A stretch of DNA of 64,000 nucleotides from positions 9,732 to 73,731 of the forward strand of contig CAYYDG010000038.1 in assembly GCA_964470555.1 (NCBI GenBank), read 5' to 3'. Under the pieces are notes generated by a model, which had not been told where the DNA came from, did no database searches, and was given only the letters and a program-made list of their open reading frames with translations. This document shows positions 61,508-64,000 of the stretch, one piece after another (position 1 is the first letter of the stretch; each line of letters starts with the position of its first letter). Both the position numbers and the translations under genes were made by a program. The DNA comes from RBC074 sp964470555 (GTDB lineage: Bacteria > Acidobacteriota > Blastocatellia > RBC074).

Positions 61508-61720
61508 ATGATGGAAGAACAAGACGAAGAACTGAACGTCCCGGAAATTGACAGCAAATATCGCAAGATTCTGATTGCCGCCAAACGCAGCAAACAGATT
61601 CAGAAAGGCGCGATGGCTCGCGTCAAGATGACCAACAGCATCAAACCGACTCGCGTCGCACTGGAAGAAGTAGAACGCGGCTTGATCGGCTTTGAGATTA
61701 CAGAGACAGTCGAAAAGTAA
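61508..61720 (+). CDS. rpoZ: RNA polymerase omega subunit
   Basis: 70 residues from the ATG at 61508 (a second ATG follows at once) behind GGAGG. The core EIDSKYRKILIAAKRSKQIQ and GLIGFEITE match RpoZ, which helps assemble the beta-prime subunit and binds ppGpp in some bacteria. The N-terminus is acidic (EEQDEELN). Its place after gmk is conserved across many phyla. Confidence 0.85.
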   Translation: MMEEQDEELNVPEIDSKYRKILIAAKRSKQIQKGAMARVKMTNSIKPTRVALEEVERGLIGFEITETVEK

Positions 61721-61735
61721 CCGGGAAGTAAGGAT

Positions 61736-61802
61736 GGGGAGAAAGAGAGATGGAGGGACTGGGAGCGTAAATTTTCAATCCCTCAATCTCTCTTTCTCTC
61801 CC
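61736..61802. repeat. imperfect inverted repeat rich in GAGAGA/TCTCTC
   Basis: GAAAGAGAGAT (61741-61751) with GAGGGA beyond pairs with TCCCTC and ATCTCTCTTTC (61779-61796), one mismatch between. It sits in the spacer between rpoZ and coaBC and may end or slow the transcript. Confidence 0.5.
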
Positions 61803-61839
61803 TCTCTCTATCGCTTCCTTCACCGCCCAAGCCACGACC

Positions 61840-63108
61840 ATGAAAATCCTGCTCGGCGTCACAGGCTGCATCGGCGCATACAAAGCCGCCGAAGTTTTAC
61901 GCGGTTTGCAGAAAGCCGGAGCGCAGGTGCGTGTGGTCATGACCGAACACGCGACGGAATTTGTGCGTCCCGCCACGTTTGAAGCTCTTTCCGGCCAGCC
62001 GGTCATTGTCGGGATGTTTGCGCAACCTGACCATTCCCGCATTGAACATATTGCTGCGGCGCGCAACGCCGACCTGCTGCTCATCGCTCCCGCCACTGCC
62101 AACATTCTGGCCAAATTCGTTCATGGAATCGCGGACGATTTTCTTTCGACGGTATACCTGTCGAACACGAATCCGGTATTGATCGCTCCGGCGATGAATG
62201 TCGAAATGTGGAATCATCCGGCAACGCAGGCAAACCTGAAGACTTTGCGGGAACGCGGCGATTTGTTCGTCGAACCCGGCGTCGGCTATCAGGCCTGTGG
62301 CGAAGTCGGCGTTGGCAGGCTCGCAGAGCCGGATGAAATCGTCGCTGCGGTTTTGGAAGTTCTGAAGAGGCGAAGGGGAGACGTAACGACCGGGCGAAAC
62401 GAAGAAAGAAATCCGCAATCCGCAATCCGCAATCCGCAATCAAAAGATTTCGCCGCCGAACACATACTGCTCACCGCTGGCCCCACGGTCGAAGACCTCG
62501 ACCCGGTTCGGTTTCTCACCAACCGTTCGTCGGGCAAGATGGGATACGCGTTGGCCGAAGCTGCGCGAGATCGTGGCGCGCGCGTGACGTTGATTTCCGG
62601 GCCGACCAAACTGACAACTCCGACGGGAGTGGAAACCGTTGCCGTTCGTTCGACGCGCGAAATGTACGAAGCTGTGATGAGTCGTTTGGCTGATGTCACC
62701 GTCTTCATTGGTTCTGCTGCTGTCGCCGATTTTCGTCCGGTGAATCGCGCGGAACACAAAATCAAAAAACAGGGCAAAGCCAACATCACGATTGAACTGG
62801 AACCGACCGAAGACATCATCGCTTCGGTCGCCGCCAATTTTGCAGAAGCCCCGAATCGTAAAAAACGCATCGTCGCGGGGTTTGCCGCCGAATCGCAAAC
62901 CTTGCTGGATTACGCCGACAAAAAGCTGCGCGAAAAAGGATTGGATTTGATTGTCGCCAACGACATTTCCCGCACCGATGCCGGATTTGATGTCGAAACG
63001 AATGCGGCGACGATTTTGAAACGCGATGGTTCGCGCGTGGAATTGCCGCTGCAAAGCAAACGCGAATTGGCTGACCGCGTGCTGGATGAAATTCTCAAGC
63101 TGAGGTGA
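61840..63108 (+). CDS. coaBC: bifunctional phosphopantothenoylcysteine decarboxylase/synthetase
   Basis: 422 residues. CoaC part (about 1-180): KILLGVTGCIGAYKAAEVLR, the active histidine in FAQPDHSRIEHI, ILAKFVHGIADDF and PAMNVEMWNHPATQANL. CoaB part (about 205-420): TAGPTVEDLDPVRFLTNRSS, GKMGYALAEAARDRGARVT, and KKQGKANITIEL with the nucleotide-binding residues. It makes 4-phosphopantetheine for CoA. Between the halves, residues about 190-200 (NPQSAIRNPQS) are encoded by a 7-base tandem repeat. Confidence 0.92.
   Translation: MKILLGVTGCIGAYKAAEVLRGLQKAGAQVRVVMTEHATEFVRPATFEALSGQPVIVGMFAQPDHSRIEHIAAARNADLLLIAPATANILAKFVHGIADDFLSTVYLSNTNPVLIAPAMNVEMWNHPATQANLKTLRERGDLFVEPGVGYQACGEVGVGRLAEPDEIVAAVLEVLKRRRGDVTTGRNEERNPQSAIRNPQSKDFAAEHILLTAGPTVEDLDPVRFLTNRSSGKMGYALAEAARDRGARVTLISGPTKLTTPTGVETVAVRSTREMYEAVMSRLADVTVFIGSAAVADFRPVNRAEHKIKKQGKANITIELEPTEDIIASVAANFAEAPNRKKRIVAGFAAESQTLLDYADKKLREKGLDLIVANDISRTDAGFDVETNAATILKRDGSRVELPLQSKRELADRVLDEILKLR
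62411..62441 (+). repeat. 7-bp tandem repeat inside the coaBC linker
   Basis: ATCCGCA is repeated 4.4 times. Because seven is not a multiple of three, each copy is read in a different frame, giving NPQSAIRNPQS. It sits exactly between the CoaC and CoaB domains. Confidence 0.85.
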
Positions 63109-63111
63109 AGA

Positions 63112-63981
63112 ATGGACGCACGCGACGAATTAAGAGCATTGATTCATCAGGCCAAAGAGCATTTGTTGTATTACCGCGATCTGGGGCTGACCAACATCGG
63201 CGAAACCGCGCGCCCGGCAATGGCCGAATCGTTGCCTGCTCGTGTCGAACCATCTGTCGTCGTTGTTTCTGATCTGAAGCCTGTTGTCACCGAACTGCCG
63301 CCGATCATTCAACCTGAACCTGAAATGAAAAAAACTCCCGCTCCGGCAACCGAATCCTTGTTTGAAACTGAACCCACGATTGTCAACGAAACTCTGGAAG
63401 ATATTCGCCGCGATTTGGGCGATTGCAAACGCTGCAAGCTCTGGTCAACGCGCACGAACATCGTCTTCGGCGAAGGCAATCCGAACGCGGAATTGATGTT
63501 CGTCGGCGAAGCTCCGGGCGCGGATGAAGATGCCAGCGGGCGACCGTTTGTCGGCAGAGCCGGGCAATTGCTGACCAAAATGATCGAAGCGATTGAGATG
63601 AAACGCGAAGACGTGTACATCGCCAACACATTGAAATCGCGTCCGCCCGACAATCGCAATCCCGAACCAGACGAAACCAAAGCCTGCATTCCGTTTGTGT
63701 ATCGGCAAATTGCCGTCATTCGCCCGAAGCTGATCGTCACGCTCGGCAATCCGGCGACTCAGGCCTTACTAAATACCAAAGAAGGAATTACGAGAATGCG
63801 AGGGCGTTTTCAAAATTATCCGCAAATTCCTAGTATTAAAGTTATGCCGACCTATCACCCAGCATATCTTTTGCGCTCACAAGATAAAAAACCTGAAGCT
63901 TGGAAGGATTTACAACTGGTTCGAGACTATCTACTTGGTAAAATCAACTTACGTTTCGCTCACTCAGGAGAGAGATTTTGA
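63112..63981 (+). CDS. family-4-type uracil-DNA glycosylase
   Basis: 289 residues, ATG at 63112. An N-terminal ~95-residue extension (proline- and valine-rich) precedes the catalytic domain. Iron-sulfur ligands: CKRCKLW (Cys105, Cys108) and ACIPF (Cys192); a fourth cysteine is not seen where expected near residue 208. Motif A GEAPGADEDASGRPFVGRAG and the DNA-binding MPTYHPAYLLR are clear. It removes uracil from DNA. After about 63768 the codons become AT-rich to the stop. Confidence 0.85.
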   Translation: MDARDELRALIHQAKEHLLYYRDLGLTNIGETARPAMAESLPARVEPSVVVVSDLKPVVTELPPIIQPEPEMKKTPAPATESLFETEPTIVNETLEDIRRDLGDCKRCKLWSTRTNIVFGEGNPNAELMFVGEAPGADEDASGRPFVGRAGQLLTKMIEAIEMKREDVYIANTLKSRPPDNRNPEPDETKACIPFVYRQIAVIRPKLIVTLGNPATQALLNTKEGITRMRGRFQNYPQIPSIKVMPTYHPAYLLRSQDKKPEAWKDLQLVRDYLLGKINLRFAHSGERF

Positions 63982-63983
63982 AA

Positions 63984-64000
63984 ATGAGTGACCAATTGGA
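63984..64000 (+). CDS. start of a further gene (cut by window end)
   Basis: ATG AGT GAC CAA TTG GA at 63984 follows AGGAGAG and the glycosylase stop by two bases. Only five residues (MSDQL) are visible, so its identity is unknown. Confidence 0.4.

Overview
This 64 kb window reads like a chromosome segment of an environmental, heterotrophic Acidobacteriota bacterium, most likely near class Blastocatellia. The assignment is inferred from gene style: a yicC-gmk-rpoZ-coaBC-uracil-DNA-glycosylase order, a SpoIVB/S55-domain secreted protein, CarD, many signal-peptide proteins of unknown role, many PIN/Phd-type toxin-antitoxin genes, and intergenic palindromes that recur in different families. Most of the window is moderately GC-rich. 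One 100-base run of N (10885-10984) is a scaffold gap, so this is a draft assembly. I saw no rRNA or tRNA gene, no CRISPR array and no intact transposase.

Layout. 1-7816: a partial membrane protein, a small membrane protein, a secreted PQQ dehydrogenase, a HEAT-repeat (AlkD-like) protein, a degenerate CPBP protease, a SpoIIM-family protein, small proteins and a GH5-like glycosidase. 7817-11325: a strikingly AT-rich island holding a membrane-tethered thioredoxin (TlpA-like), a secreted 8-cysteine mini-protein and a secreted 515-aa orphan; it ends at the gap and a 14-bp tandem repeat. 11326-14644: a ParE/Phd toxin-antitoxin pair, a secreted orphan and two tandem beta-helix surface proteins. 14663-19879: a single 1738-aa fusion of three glycosyltransferase modules and two methyltransferase-like modules. 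19924-27036: secreted beta-propeller, S55-protease-like, dimeric-barrel and coiled-coil proteins. 27209-27357: a MITE-like element with a target duplication. 27508-30686: a divergent sugar-acid MFS transporter and an IlvD/Edd dehydratase.

30904-39544 is a ten-gene minus-strand operon that looks like reductive pyrimidine (or hydantoin) breakdown: aminotransferase, dihydropyrimidinase, NCS1 nucleobase transporter, FAD oxidase and beta-ureidopropionase-like amidase. A Uma2 nuclease, a PIN toxin pair, an orphan antitoxin and a HEAT-like protein lie inside it, with overlapping or nearly touching reading frames. 39635-45471 adds a truncated haemoglobin, an acyl-CoA dehydrogenase, a VapBC-like pair, a DapA-family aldolase, a frameshifted PIN toxin with its RHH partner, and an LLM-class flavin/F420 oxidoreductase. 

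45685-54529 is the regulatory block: CarD, a 1922-aa histidine kinase with about eight GAF domains and one PAS, a stand-alone receiver, and a receiver-pseudokinase-winged-helix protein. I rate this three-protein signalling set and the AT-rich thioredoxin/cysteine-peptide island as the two best candidates for an undescribed system. 54815-64000 returns to housekeeping: small zinc-binding proteins, a K+/H+ antiporter with a tandem universal stress protein, MsbA, YicC, Gmk, RpoZ, CoaBC and a family-4-type uracil-DNA glycosylase whose last ~210 bases change codon style.
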